Shown here piece by piece: positions 23,701-36,100 of a stretch of 64,000 nucleotides of DNA. The stretch spans positions 61,812,157 to 61,876,156 of the forward strand of contig JAVGWX010000013.1 in the NCBI GenBank assembly GCA_036924085.1, given 5' to 3'. A program made the position numbers and the translations under genes. The notes below the pieces were generated by a model. That model searched no databases. It was not told where the DNA came from and saw nothing but the letters and a program-made list of their open reading frames with translations. The DNA comes from Ariolimax columbianus. Its lineage: Eukaryota; Mollusca; Gastropoda; Stylommatophora; Arionidae. Position 1 is the first letter of the stretch, and every line of letters starts with the position of its first letter.

Positions 23701-26700
23701 CAAACTCGTCTTCACGATCGTATTCTGTACATTTACTCACACTCAGAGCCCTTCAGGCAGGTGATCTTAACATTACACACTCAGTCTGTTCAACGTATAC
23801 TCACATGTGATCACACATTCAATCGATCTGCGTATACACATACTCCAGACGTCCAGATCTTTTCTAGCCACAGGGTGCCCAACACACACCTTATATAGCG
23901 ACTGGCCAAGAGTCAAAGGCGAATGCTGGTTCAGTCACCCTGCAAATCATACCATCGCTATATCGTTCGTAAAACAGCTTGCTAAACAAGTAGCAGGCTA
24001 ACAATCGCTCTCTATAAAGTCGGTGAGCTAAACAATCTCCTAGCTAAACTCTCAGTCTCTTTCTCTCTCCATGGCCAGCCTGCTTAAGTTAAACTTTGTC
24101 TAGTATTATATAATCTCAATCAGAAAAAGGGCTGTCCAATGGTCTTCTGTGGGTTGTCTCACTCAGCCACCACTCTAATTTGGATCTATCTCCACTTAGT
24201 TGTTATTGTAACGAATCACTCTGAGTTCCTGTCACTGTAATATGTCACAGCAAGACCCGATGGCCTTTGTCTGCTTATAACCCCCACCCCCACCTCACTA
24301 CCCAAACCGGACCGCCAGAGTGATCAGCTCCTAACCCATACCTGTACCAGATACATTCTTCCTCTCAATCCCCCGTTTTTCTTTGTCGACGTAGTGTCGA
24401 GACGGTGAGTGACCTTGGCACACATTCAGGTGCCTTTGTTCCCAGAGTCGCCGACCCCATCACCCTTGTACTTAACGCCCATGCTCCGGCTGGAGCTGTT
24501 ACAATTGCTCCACTCGATCAAAGCAGTGATAGTTGTCTCTGGTTTTGTCGACTTTCCTTATCACTTGGATGTTGTTGCTGTTGTTGTTGTTGCTGTTGGT
24601 GTTGTTGTTGTTGCTGCTGTTGTAGTTGTGAATGCACGCAATGAGTAGGTTTCATTTTTTGTGCGCCCTGAAAAGGGCGTTGAGTGGTGGGCTGCAAGTA
24701 GCTTTCCTCACATCCCGAGCGTGCTGATGTAGGTGGACTGAGATCCTCCAGGCGATTGTACTATGCTTGGCTTCAACTGTGTGTCACTCATTACCACGGG
24801 GATCCCGTCGATTCCTCACCCCGTTAGCCAGACTGAAAAGAAGAACAGCCCATTTCTAGAGAGGACTGCAGGGTAGTCGAGGTTTGGGTCTTGACCAGTA
24901 CATTGTTCCTGACCCAGACTAACATGTCTCATTAGTATGTTCTGCCTGACCCTAACATGTCTGACCAGTATGTTGTGCCTGACTCAGACTAACATGTCTG
25001 ACCAGTACATTGTTCCTGACCTTGACTAACATGTCTCATTAGTATGCTCTGCCTGACCCTGACTAACATGTCTTACCAGTATGTTGTGCCTGACTCAGAC
25101 TAACATGTCTGACCAGTATGTTGTGCCTGACCCAGACTAACATGTCTGACCAGTATGTTGTGCCTGATCCTGACTAACATGTCTGACCAGTATGTTGTGC
25201 CTGACCCAGACTAACATGTCTCATTAGTATGTTCTGCCTGACCCTGACTAACATGTCTGACCAGTATGTTGTGCCTGACCCTGACTAATATGTCTGACCA
25301 GTATGTTGTGCCTGACCCAGACTAACATGTCTGACCAGTATGTTGTGCCTGATCCTGACTAACATGCCTGACCAGTATGTTCTGCCTGACCCTGACTAAC
25401 ACGTTTAACCAGCATGTTCTGCCTGACCCTGACTAACATGTCTGACCAGTATGTTGTGCCTGACCCTGACTAATATGTCTGACCAGTATGTTGTGCCTGA
25501 CCCAGACTAACATGTCTGACCAGTATGTTGTGCCTGATCCTGACTAACATGCCTGACCAGCATGTTCTGCCTGACCCAGACTAACATGTTTAACCAGCAT
25601 GTTCTGCCTGACCCTGACTAACACGTTTAACCAGCATGTTCTGCCTGACCCTGACTAACACGTTTAACCAGCATGTTCTGCCTGACCCTGACTAACACGT
25701 TTAACCAATATGTTGTGCCTGATCCTGACTAACATGCCTGACCAGTATGTTCTGCCTGACCCTGACTAACACGTTTAGCCAGCATGTTCTGCCTGACCCT
25801 GACTAACACTTTTAACCAGCATGTTCTGCCTGACCCTGACTAACACGTTTAACCAGCATGTTCTGCCTGACCCTGACTAACACGTTTAACCAGTATGTTC
25901 TGCCTGACCCTGACTAACACGTTTAACCAGCATGTTCTGCCTGACCCTGACTAACACGTTTAACCAGCATGTTCTGCCTGACCCTGACTAACATGCCTGA
26001 CCAGTATGTTCTGCCTGACCCTGACTAACACGTTTAGCCAGCATGTTCTGCCTGACCCTGACTAACACGTTTAGCCAGCATGTTCTGCCTGACCCTGACT
26101 AACACGTTTAACCAGCATGTTCTGCCTGACCCTGACTAACACGTTTAGCCAGCATGTTCTGCCTGACCCTGACTAACACGTTTAACCAGTATGTTCTGCC
26201 TGACCCTGACTAACACGTTTAGCCAGCATGTTCTGCCTGACCCTGACTAACACGTTTAGCCAGCATGTTCTGCCTGACCCTGACTAACACGTTTAGCCAG
26301 CATGTTCTGACTGACCCTGACTAACACGTTTATCCAGCATGTTCTGCCTGACCCTGACTAACACGTTTAGCCAGCATGTTCTGCCTGACCAGAAGTTTGT
26401 TTTTCTCCCCTTATGTCTTGGATAAAGGGTCTTCTTTTCTTGGAAGGTGATTGTTCGTTTTGTAATAGTTTTGCTCCCTCCTTCGGAACCTGTCTGCTGT
26501 CTCAGTTCCTGATATGATCCAGAGTGATGGTATCCGCTGCAGCCCCACCCTTGTCTTGGCTTTTAGTCCGCCCAAGACGTTCTTAAGCTCTAGAAGTTTA
26601 TCATTCTTTAGAGCTTGCAGAACTGACATTGCATCCCCAAGGAATACTGCCTTCTTCTTCTTCTTCTTCGTCTTCTTCTTCGTTCTCAATCTCCCGCTAC

Positions 26701-29700
26701 CAAACCCTGAAAGGGCTTAAGTAGCAGAATGTAGTCCAGAGAACGGAATGCGTTGTGTCGTAGTTTACAGCTTGACTGCGATATTTGCACCTTTCGGTCC
26801 AACACATCCGACTTCAGCAAGCATTTTTTTAGTACCGGGTTAACATTCCCTCTTCGATCCCTTCTCCTTAGCCAGTCTGCCCTGCTGCAGCCTGTTATCC
26901 AGGATCACCGCGTGGAGGTGTAGAAGGGTCTTGGCAGCTCTGGTTCGCTGTCCCTGACGCTAGCAGTCAGCTATGGGTCGCTGACCACTGTAGCTCATGC
27001 GCTGCTCAGCGTCTTGATCCCATACTGCCTTCTGACATTGGCAATCTGTGTTTCAATAATTTATACAGCAATACGGGTCCTTCAAACTCTTGTAGCGAGA
27101 AGAGTAGTAAAATAAACCTCCAATATTTGCTTGCATCAACAGCGAGATCAACAACTTCAAGTCGCAATCAAACAGACATACGCGATCATTGAGTTAGAAA
27201 ATCGTAAACCATCCGAAGTAAACATTGAAGATAACGCAAGTGAAAAAATCGACATGAAAAGATGATGATTTTCAAAGACTAAAGTCGGCAATGAATGTCG
27301 ACCAACACCGAAAATAATAAAATTTAAATAAAAAACTCCAATACAGCAATTATTCAAAGAAGCAGCCAAAATAATTAAAATTACACTATTGTCTTCCCGA
27401 AACTAATAAAATATATATTGGTATAAATTAAAGCTTTCACCGAAAAAAAAAATTGTTTCTTTTCAATTTCCTCATTTCAAAATTTAAAAACCAAAATCAT
27501 ATTTCACTGCATAAGTACTGGGTACATCTCCACAGTTTCTTCCTTGCCGAGGTTAAAATGCCTTCTACCCTGCATGGCGTTTCTCCATATGTAAGCCTAC
27601 CTTGGCGAGGTTGGAATGCCTTCTACCTTACATGGTGACATGTAAGCTTACTTAAGCAAAGTTGGAGTTTCTTCTATCCTGCATGGTGGATCTCCACATG
27701 TAAGCCTACCTTGTGGACGTTGGAATGCCTTCTAGCTCTACCTTACATGGCGACATGTAAGCTTACCTTGCCAAATTTGGAGTGCATTCTACTCTACCTG
27801 GGATCTCTCCACACGTAAGCCTACCTCAAATGAAAAAAATGTAAAAGTTGATTAAACTTAAGTTTAATCAACATTTTAAAATGAGTATCGTCAGATACCG
27901 CACCGAGACGAGAACACAAACAAAACCTACGTTACAGCCAATAGACATTCATCAGGAACAACAAATAACAACAATACTCAACTAAAAAATCAACATTTAA
28001 GGAAAAAGAAAAAATGGTCTTCTTATCTGATAGTAGACCCAGTTTGTCTAAGCGACTGGTTGGGTCGGATGCTTGACTGAAAATGAAGGGCCGCAGTCAA
28101 ATAAGGGGGCCAGGAGAGCGTAAGGTGTGAGGTGGGATGCGCCAGATAAGCCAGGGGTGGCCAAATATGGAAAAGGCCAACTAGTGATCCAGGTGGGATA
28201 ACAAAAAGAAGGTGATTTAAGCCGGAAGGGGGTGAGATTTATATAAGAGGAGGGGGGGGGGACTGATAGAAAAAAGGGGAGTGGGGAGGCAAAGGAAGAC
28301 AAATAGATGGTGGCCAGTATGAGATTTTAAGAAAATATATGGAAGATATTAATGCCATGCGGTTGAAGGCAACCCGTGCTGGAGATAAGTCTATTCTCAA
28401 GGGCGAATCTATGACGATCGTCAGAGAAGCACGAAACTAGACCAGTGGCACTAACGTCAGCCTTACCCCGGTGCTCAGGACTATTGAGTGGCTGGCAATT
28501 GGGGAACGAGTGCGGGGTCGGATATAATTGAGGTGTTGGCGGAAACGCCCCGTCAGTTCCATACCAGTTTCTCCAATGTATGTCATACCACAATGGCGGC
28601 AGATGATCGAATAGATGAGGTTACGGGAATTGTATGTGAATCCCTCTTTGATGAAGAATTCTGCTTTGGGAAAGGTGATGGAACGAGAAAGGATGATATG
28701 AGGGCAGGTGACACAGCCACGTGCATTTTTTGCACGGCCTGGTGTCTGGAAGACTATGAGGGCTGGTGTGTAGGCGACTACTGACCACATCGCGATTTTT
28801 GCACCTTTCAGTCCGACACATCCGTCTTCCGCAGGCGTTTATGATTACCAGATTGCCTACTACTTAGCCAGTCTGCTCGACACATCCGACTTCAGCATGC
28901 CATATTCAGTACCGAGTTAGCCGTCCCTCTTCGATCCCTTCTCTTTAGCCAGCCTGCTCTGTTGCAGCGTGTTATCCAAGATCACCAAGTGAAGGTGTAG
29001 AAGGGTCCTGCCAGCTCTGGGTCGCTGGCCCTGTCGCTAACAGTGAGCTTTGGGTCACTGACCACTGCGGCGTATTCACTTATCATTATCTTGATCTTAA
29101 TGGTAAAAATGTGTCTTAGTCTTGTTTTGGTCGGCCTGCACTTCCACAGGGACAAATGTCCCTGTGCAGGTCCCAGTTCTGGCGTGAGCTGGGTGTAGCC
29201 GAAGGAAGATTCCCTGTTTAGCGAGCTAGGCTCGAGCAGCTTATTACTCCACTGCGTTGAGACAAGTGCCACGGAGGTCGATTAACCGATGTGCGAGTAC
29301 ATCTTAATAGACTCAAACACTACAGCAAAGTAGACCCGCAGTAAGTTAGGCGCCGTCTATGCTGTTCTTAACAAACCACCATTAGAAATATGACGCAGAT
29401 TAATGAAGAGATTGAAAATGAGCGTCGGTCCCTGGACCTCCCCTAGAGAGAGACATAAAAGGTAGCTGAAGGAAGGTTGTCAGTGGCATGTGCTCCTAAA
29501 GGAGCGATGGACATTGATTATGATAAAATGCAGTTTATACATACAATAATGTATGTCTGTTTTTCTGTAGATACATTTGGAAAGTCGAGCAAACTGAAAG
29601 TGGCGGACGGGTTTCAAAATATGACGGACGTTGTTGGATATCTATCCTGGGCCAGTCTTCCACACATGGCAGGAAGCGTTGTGGCACACCTCAATGTGAA

Positions 29701-29799
29701 CAAGAGTGTAGCACCTTCAAGCTCTTACGTATGTCGCTACATTATATTATTTCATTTGTTCATTTCCTGCTTCTTCTTCTTCTTCTGCTTTTTTTTTTT

Positions 29800-29830
<31 letters not shown>

Positions 29831-30144
29831 TCTTCCTCTTCTTCTTTCTTTTCTTCTATTTCTTTTTCTACTTCTTCTACTTCTTCTTTTTCTTCTATTT
29901 CTTCTTCTTCTATTTCTACTTCTTCTTCTTCTTCTTCTTCTTATTCTTCTTCTTCTTCTTTTTCTTCTTCCTCTTCTTCTTCCTTTTCTTCTGTTTCTGT
30001 TTCTACTTCTTCTTCTTCTTTTTCTTCTATTTCTTCTTCTTCTATTTCTTCTTCTTCTTCTATTTCTACTTCTTCTTCTTCTTCTTCTTTTTCTTCTTCT
30101 TTTTCTTCTTCCTCTTCTTCTTCCTTTTCTTCTGTTTCTACTTC

Positions 30145-30176
<32 letters not shown>

Positions 30177-33100
30177 CTTCTTCTTCTTCTTCTTCTTCTA
30201 TTTCATCTTCTTCTATTTCTTCTTCTTCTTCTTCTTTTACTACTTCGGCGTTCATTCACAAAAAAGGACGTTGTGACGGTGTGTCGTAGTTTACAGTGAG
30301 GTTGCGGTATCTGCGCCTATCGGCAAACACACCCGGTTTCAGCACCATTTTTAGCACCGGGTATGACGTCCCACTACGATCCCAATTCTCGTAGACTAAA
30401 TTTGCGCAGCCTGTTTCCAGGGCCAACCCTTGAAGTGTCTTGGACAGCTATAGTTCGCTTCCCCGATGCAAGCAGCCACCTTTGAGTCTCTGGCTACTGT
30501 CACCAGCTCATTCATTGTGCTGCATTTTCGGCCTCATTTGCTAACTAATCCATAATTACACGCCGTGAGGTGGGATAACCATCTTTCGTTTGCATCTGTT
30601 CGTCCATTGCTATTTTCAATCCATGCCTCTAGTCAAATCATCGTTTTCTTGGTCTTCATCTTACTCGGAAGCCCATATCTCGTGTGCTATTCTCCTTCTC
30701 AATTTGGCTCCTTACGAAGCATAGTACCACACCTGTAAATTACTTCTTTGAAAACCATGTGGCTAAGCTCGTTTCGTTCTCTTAAATGGCGGTTTCTGTA
30801 GTAATGTGTATTACATGATAGAGCTGCTAGCCCCATGCACAACCTTCTCTCGTCACATTAGGGCGACATGAATGTAGGTACATTTGCCTTATTCGTTCCC
30901 CCCTCAATAAAAGGTCCCGGAATTCACGCGGTGGTGTCCAGTGTTGTAGGCTCGTGCAACAGATACGTTCTCATACATTCTAGTGATTTGACCAAACCAC
31001 TTTATTTCCTCATGCAATTGTATACCAGCTGTCACCAATATTGAAACACCCTAACATAAACATGTCAAGAAAAACAATGCTGATCAACAGCATATTCATA
31101 CCAACTCTCAGTTCTTAGTCGACCTGTACTTCTACAGTGACAGATGTCCCTGTGCATGTCCACTTAGTCGACCTGTACTTCTACAGAGACGGATGTCCCT
31201 GTGCATGTCCCACTTAGTCGATCTGTACTTCTACAGAGACGGATGCCTCTGTGCAGGTCCTAGCTCCGGTATGATCTGGATGTAGCCGGGAGGAGGATTT
31301 CCTGCTTAGTGGGCTAGGCTCGAGCAGCTTATTACTCATCTACGTTGGGACAAGACCCGCGGAAGGTGATTGACCGATGTTCGAGTCCATCTTAATAGAC
31401 GTGAACACTAGAGCAAGATTAACAATAGGAACATATTCCAATAATTTCCGTGCAGAAGCAGAGGCGCTGAAGGCCGCAGCTGAGCTTGTTATCCAAGATA
31501 ACGATATCCACCAAGAAAACATAGTATTCCTGGCTGATGCCGCGCCAGAATTAGCAGCGCTAAAACAACACAAAGACGAAGATCTCGAGCAATGTATGTT
31601 CTCCCTGACACAGCTCTTAGCAGAACACCCAAGGTTGGCCATACAGTGGATCCCATCCCACTGCAATATTGAAGGCAATGAAGCTGCAGACAAACTTACA
31701 AAGTGTGGAGGAGCATCCCCACAAACAGACCTGGGTATCACATATAATGAGGCCAAGACCATAATTTAAGCCAACTTCAGGAGAAAATAGGCTGATCAAC
31801 ACGCCGACTTCCGAAAAGAAGACAGCTACTATACCTTAACTAGAGAAGAGCAAGTCATCATCTTCAGACTGAGAACTGGACATAACAGACTCAAGAGTCA
31901 TCTTTACAACAAAATGAGGATTGAGACAGATGACAGGTGCCCATGTGGGAAGCATATCATGACCGTGGAACACATCCTGCAAAGCTGCACGCTCACGCAG
32001 AAAAAGAGAGAACAATACTGGTCTCGTGAGACAGATATGAGACAAAAGCTGTATGGAGACGAAACAGCCTTACAAACAACGGTGTCCTTTGTAAGAGAAA
32101 CCGGAACCTTGATCTGAGGATGAATAAAGAAGTAGAAGAAAAACACTAGAGCAAAGTAGACCTGCAGCCTGTTAGGCGCCATCTATGCTGCTCTAAAATA
32201 AACACCTAAACATGACTGTCATGTCACACAGTTAGTCGCCTCTTACGACATACTCTCTGTGGGTCAGTGGTGCTATTCTTGTCCTTGTCATACACAAAGA
32301 CCCCGGCGGACCACTCGGTTACCGGTGCCAAACGTGGACTTTAACCAAATCTCTAGAGGGAAATATCACGAGATGTGAGATGAGATGCCTCCGGAAAACA
32401 AGCAACGTAACTAGGGGAGACAGACGGAACACAATCAACGTAACTAGGGGAGACAGACGGAACACAATCAACGTAACTAGGGGAGACAGACGGAACACAA
32501 TCAACGTAACTAGGGGAGACAGACGGAACACAATCAACGTAACTAGGGGAGACAGACGGAACACAATCAACATAACTAGGGGAGACAGACGGAACACAAT
32601 CAACGTAACCAGGGGAGACAGACGGAACACAATCAACGTAACTAGGGGAGACAGACGGAACACAATCAACGTAACTAGGGGAGACAGACGGAACACAATC
32701 AACGTAACTAGGGGAGACAGACGGAACACAATCAACGTAACTAGGGGAGACAGACGGAACACAATCAACGTAACTAGGGGAGACAGACGGAACACAATCA
32801 ACATAACTAGGGGAGACAGACGGAACACAATCAACGTAACTAGGGGAGACAGACGGAACACAATCAACGTAACCAGGGGAGACAGACGGAACACAATCAA
32901 CGTAACTAGGGGAGACAGACGGAACACAATCAACGTAACTAGGGGAGACAGACGGAACACAATCAACGTAACTAGGGGAGACAGACGGAACACAATCAAC
33001 GTAACTAGGGGAGACAGACGGAACACAATCAACGTAACTAGGGGAGACAGACGGAACACAATCAACGTAACTAGGGGAGACAGACGGAACACAATCAACG

Positions 33101-36100
33101 TAACCAGGGGAGACAGACGGAACACAATCAACGTAACTAGGGGAGACAGACGGAACACAATCAACGTAACCAGGGGAGACAGACGGAACACAATCAACGT
33201 AACTAGGGGAGACAGACGGAACACAATCAACGTAACTAGGGGAGACAGACGGAACACAATCGACGTAACTAGGGGAGACAGACGGAACACAATCGACGTA
33301 ACTAGGGGAGACATACGGAACACAATCAACGTAAGTAGGGGAGACAGACGGAACACAATCAACGTAACTAGGGGAGACAGACGGAACACAATCAACGTAA
33401 CTAGGGGAGACAGACGGAACACAATCAACGTAACTAGGGGAGACAGACGGAACACAATCAACGTAACCAGGGGAGACAGACGGAACACAATCAACGTAAC
33501 TAGGGGAGACAGACGGAACACAATCAACGTAACTAGGGGAGACAGACGGAACACAATCAACGTAACTAGGGGAGACAGACGGAACACAATCAACGTAACC
33601 AGGGGAGACAGACGGAACACAATCAACGTAACTAGGGGAGACAGACGGAACACAATCAACGTAACTAGGGGAGACAGACGGAACACAATCAACGTAACTA
33701 GGGGAGACAGACGGAACACAATCAACGTAACTAGGGGAGACAGACGGAACACAATCAACGTAACTAGGGGAGACAGACGGAACACAATCAACGTAACTAG
33801 GGGAGACAGACGGAACACAATCAACGTAACTAGGAGAGACAGAATACGCAATGAAGATGTGAGAAGAAAAGTTGAAGCAAGACCCTGCTCTGAATATATT
33901 GATGAGGAGAGAATAAAGTGGTTCGGCCACATAATGAGAATGCAACCTGCCAACTACCCGTGTGCGCCTATAACGCACAACGTTCTGGTTTTCGAAACCA
34001 TGGCCGGCCGAGAACTAGATGGATAGGAAATGTTGCGGATATTCACAACAGTCATGGGATGGCGACTACATCAGCGACGTGTCTGTTCCTGAACAGAAAA
34101 CTACGGCGCCTCACGGCATATGTGGAAACGACAGGACCAGACAAGACTTATTACCTAATTCACAGCGTCAAAGAAGTTGAGAAACCTTGAATGAACTCAG
34201 CATAGCAAACGTTGCAGTTGACCTACAAATCAATAGAAAGAAAACCCAGTTCTTGCTCAACACATCCTGCCCAAAAGGAGAAATGCGCTTTCAAGATGAA
34301 CCTTTCGAAGGGATCAAGATGCTGAGCAGCGCATAAGCTGCAGTGGTCAGCGACCCATAGCTGACTGCTAGCATCAGAGCCAGCGAACCATAGCTGCCAA
34401 GACCCTTCTACACCTCCACGCGGTGATCCTGGATAACATGCTGCAGCAGGGCAGACTGGCTAAGGAGAAGGGATCGAAGAGGTAATGCTAACCCGGTACT
34501 CAAAAAATGCTTGCTGAAGTCGGATGTGTTGGACCGAAAGGTGCAAATATCGCAGCCAAGCTGTAAAACTATGACACAACGTATTCCGTTCTCTGGACTA
34601 CATTCTGCTATTTAAGCCCTTTCAGGGTTTGGTAGCGGGAGATTGAGAACGAACGAAGAAGAAGAAGAAGAAGAAGAAGAAGAAGAAGAAGAAGAAGAAG
34701 CTTTCGAAAACGTAAATTTGTATATCTACTTGGACTAGGAGATCATGAACTCCCATTCAATAAAGCTGGAGATATCGCAAAGGTTAGCAGCGGATTGGCT
34801 CATCTTCAACTGTAGTAAACCTATACTAATAATTAGTTTGTGATTTTTAAAAACTGTTTCAGATAATTATTGAACCCGTGACAGGAAGAGTCTGGAAGAG
34901 AAACATTAAGCTGCAATGGAATATTGGGGTCAGTCAAGAGAGTGCCCGCGTGATGGGTAGAAATATCAGTGTCACAGAACTACCGCTGCCAGTTTTCTGG
35001 ACTGAACGAGTAGCGATCCTCAGTGATGATGAGGTCCATGCACACAAACATCTGGTGAGTTTAGTTTATTTCAGTTTAGTTTAGTTTAGTCGAATAATCA
35101 ACATCATTGCAGACGGTTTAATCCATAAGTCCTCTGTTCTCCATATTTTTGGAGAATCCCAGCACAATGCACGAACTCCGGAGAATCCTAGCACAATGCA
35201 CGAACTCCGGAGAATCCCAGCACAATACATGAACTCCGTAGAATCCTAGCACGATGCATGAACTTCGTAGAATCCTAGCACAGTGCGCGAACTCCGTAGA
35301 ATCCTAGCACAGTGCATGAACTCCTTAGAATCCTAGCACAGTGCATGAACTCCATAGAATCCTAGCACAGTGCACGAACTCTGTAGAATCCTAGCACAGT
35401 GCACGAACTCCATAGAATCCTAGCACAGTGCTCGAACTCCGTAGAATCCTAGCACAGTGCACGAACTCTGTAGAATCCTAGCACAGTGCACGAACTCCAT
35501 AGAATCCTAGCACAGTGCGCGAACTCCGTAGAATCCTAGCACAGTGCACGAACTCTGTAGAATCCTAGCACAGTGCACGAACTCCGTAGAATCCTAGCAC
35601 AGTGCACGAACTCCATAGAATCCTAGCAAAGTGCGCGAACTCCGCAGCACCGACAAGGATTCTGTAATAGATTGGATAGATTTTTAACATGGTTTTGAAT
35701 TTTGGTGAGTGGGACATCTTAATAAATTCATTTGTTGTAGATTTTTCTCCATTGACGATCGATGGGGCATGGGTGAATTCGCTTTAGAGACAGTGTCGGT
35801 AAAAGTTGTGTATTAGCATTTCGGCAGTGGTCGAGAGGTAAGGCATTCGTCTCTCAAAGTATGAACGGAAACGGCTAGGGTTAGAGCTCCGCAGATTTCG
35901 ATCGACCCCTAGTCTCAAAAGAGGTGCGACTGAATTACCTCCAGTCGTCTCGACATCATCTTGCCATTGGCGCAAGGTAGCTTGGGTCCAGAGAGTGGGG
36001 TTGATGACCAGCATAGTTTCTTGCTCACAATAATAAAAATGTTATTTGTCCATCGTTTCCGAAGAGGACCGCATTGTTATCTGTCAATCCTGGAGTGGGT

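Noticed and set aside
20556..26392. CRISPR-like arrays
   Set aside because: The 37-bp units follow each other with no unique spacers, and the host is a eukaryote with spliced genes. These are minisatellites.
29477..30289. 270-codon serine-rich frame and 181-codon phenylalanine-rich frame
   Set aside because: Both come from the TTC microsatellite. The first part of the 270-codon frame overlaps the real exon 29571-29728, which ends at a good donor before the microsatellite.
31377..31769. Domesticated RNase H gene
   Set aside because: The frame breaks exactly where the LINE C-terminal domain should follow, and a similar decayed copy is at 59.66 kb. There is no sign of selection on this copy alone.
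32319..34026. Open frames of 541-548 codons on both strands
   Set aside because: They exist because the 33-bp unit has no stop in three frames and its length is a multiple of three. The sequence is repeat, and only the flanks match a LINE protein.
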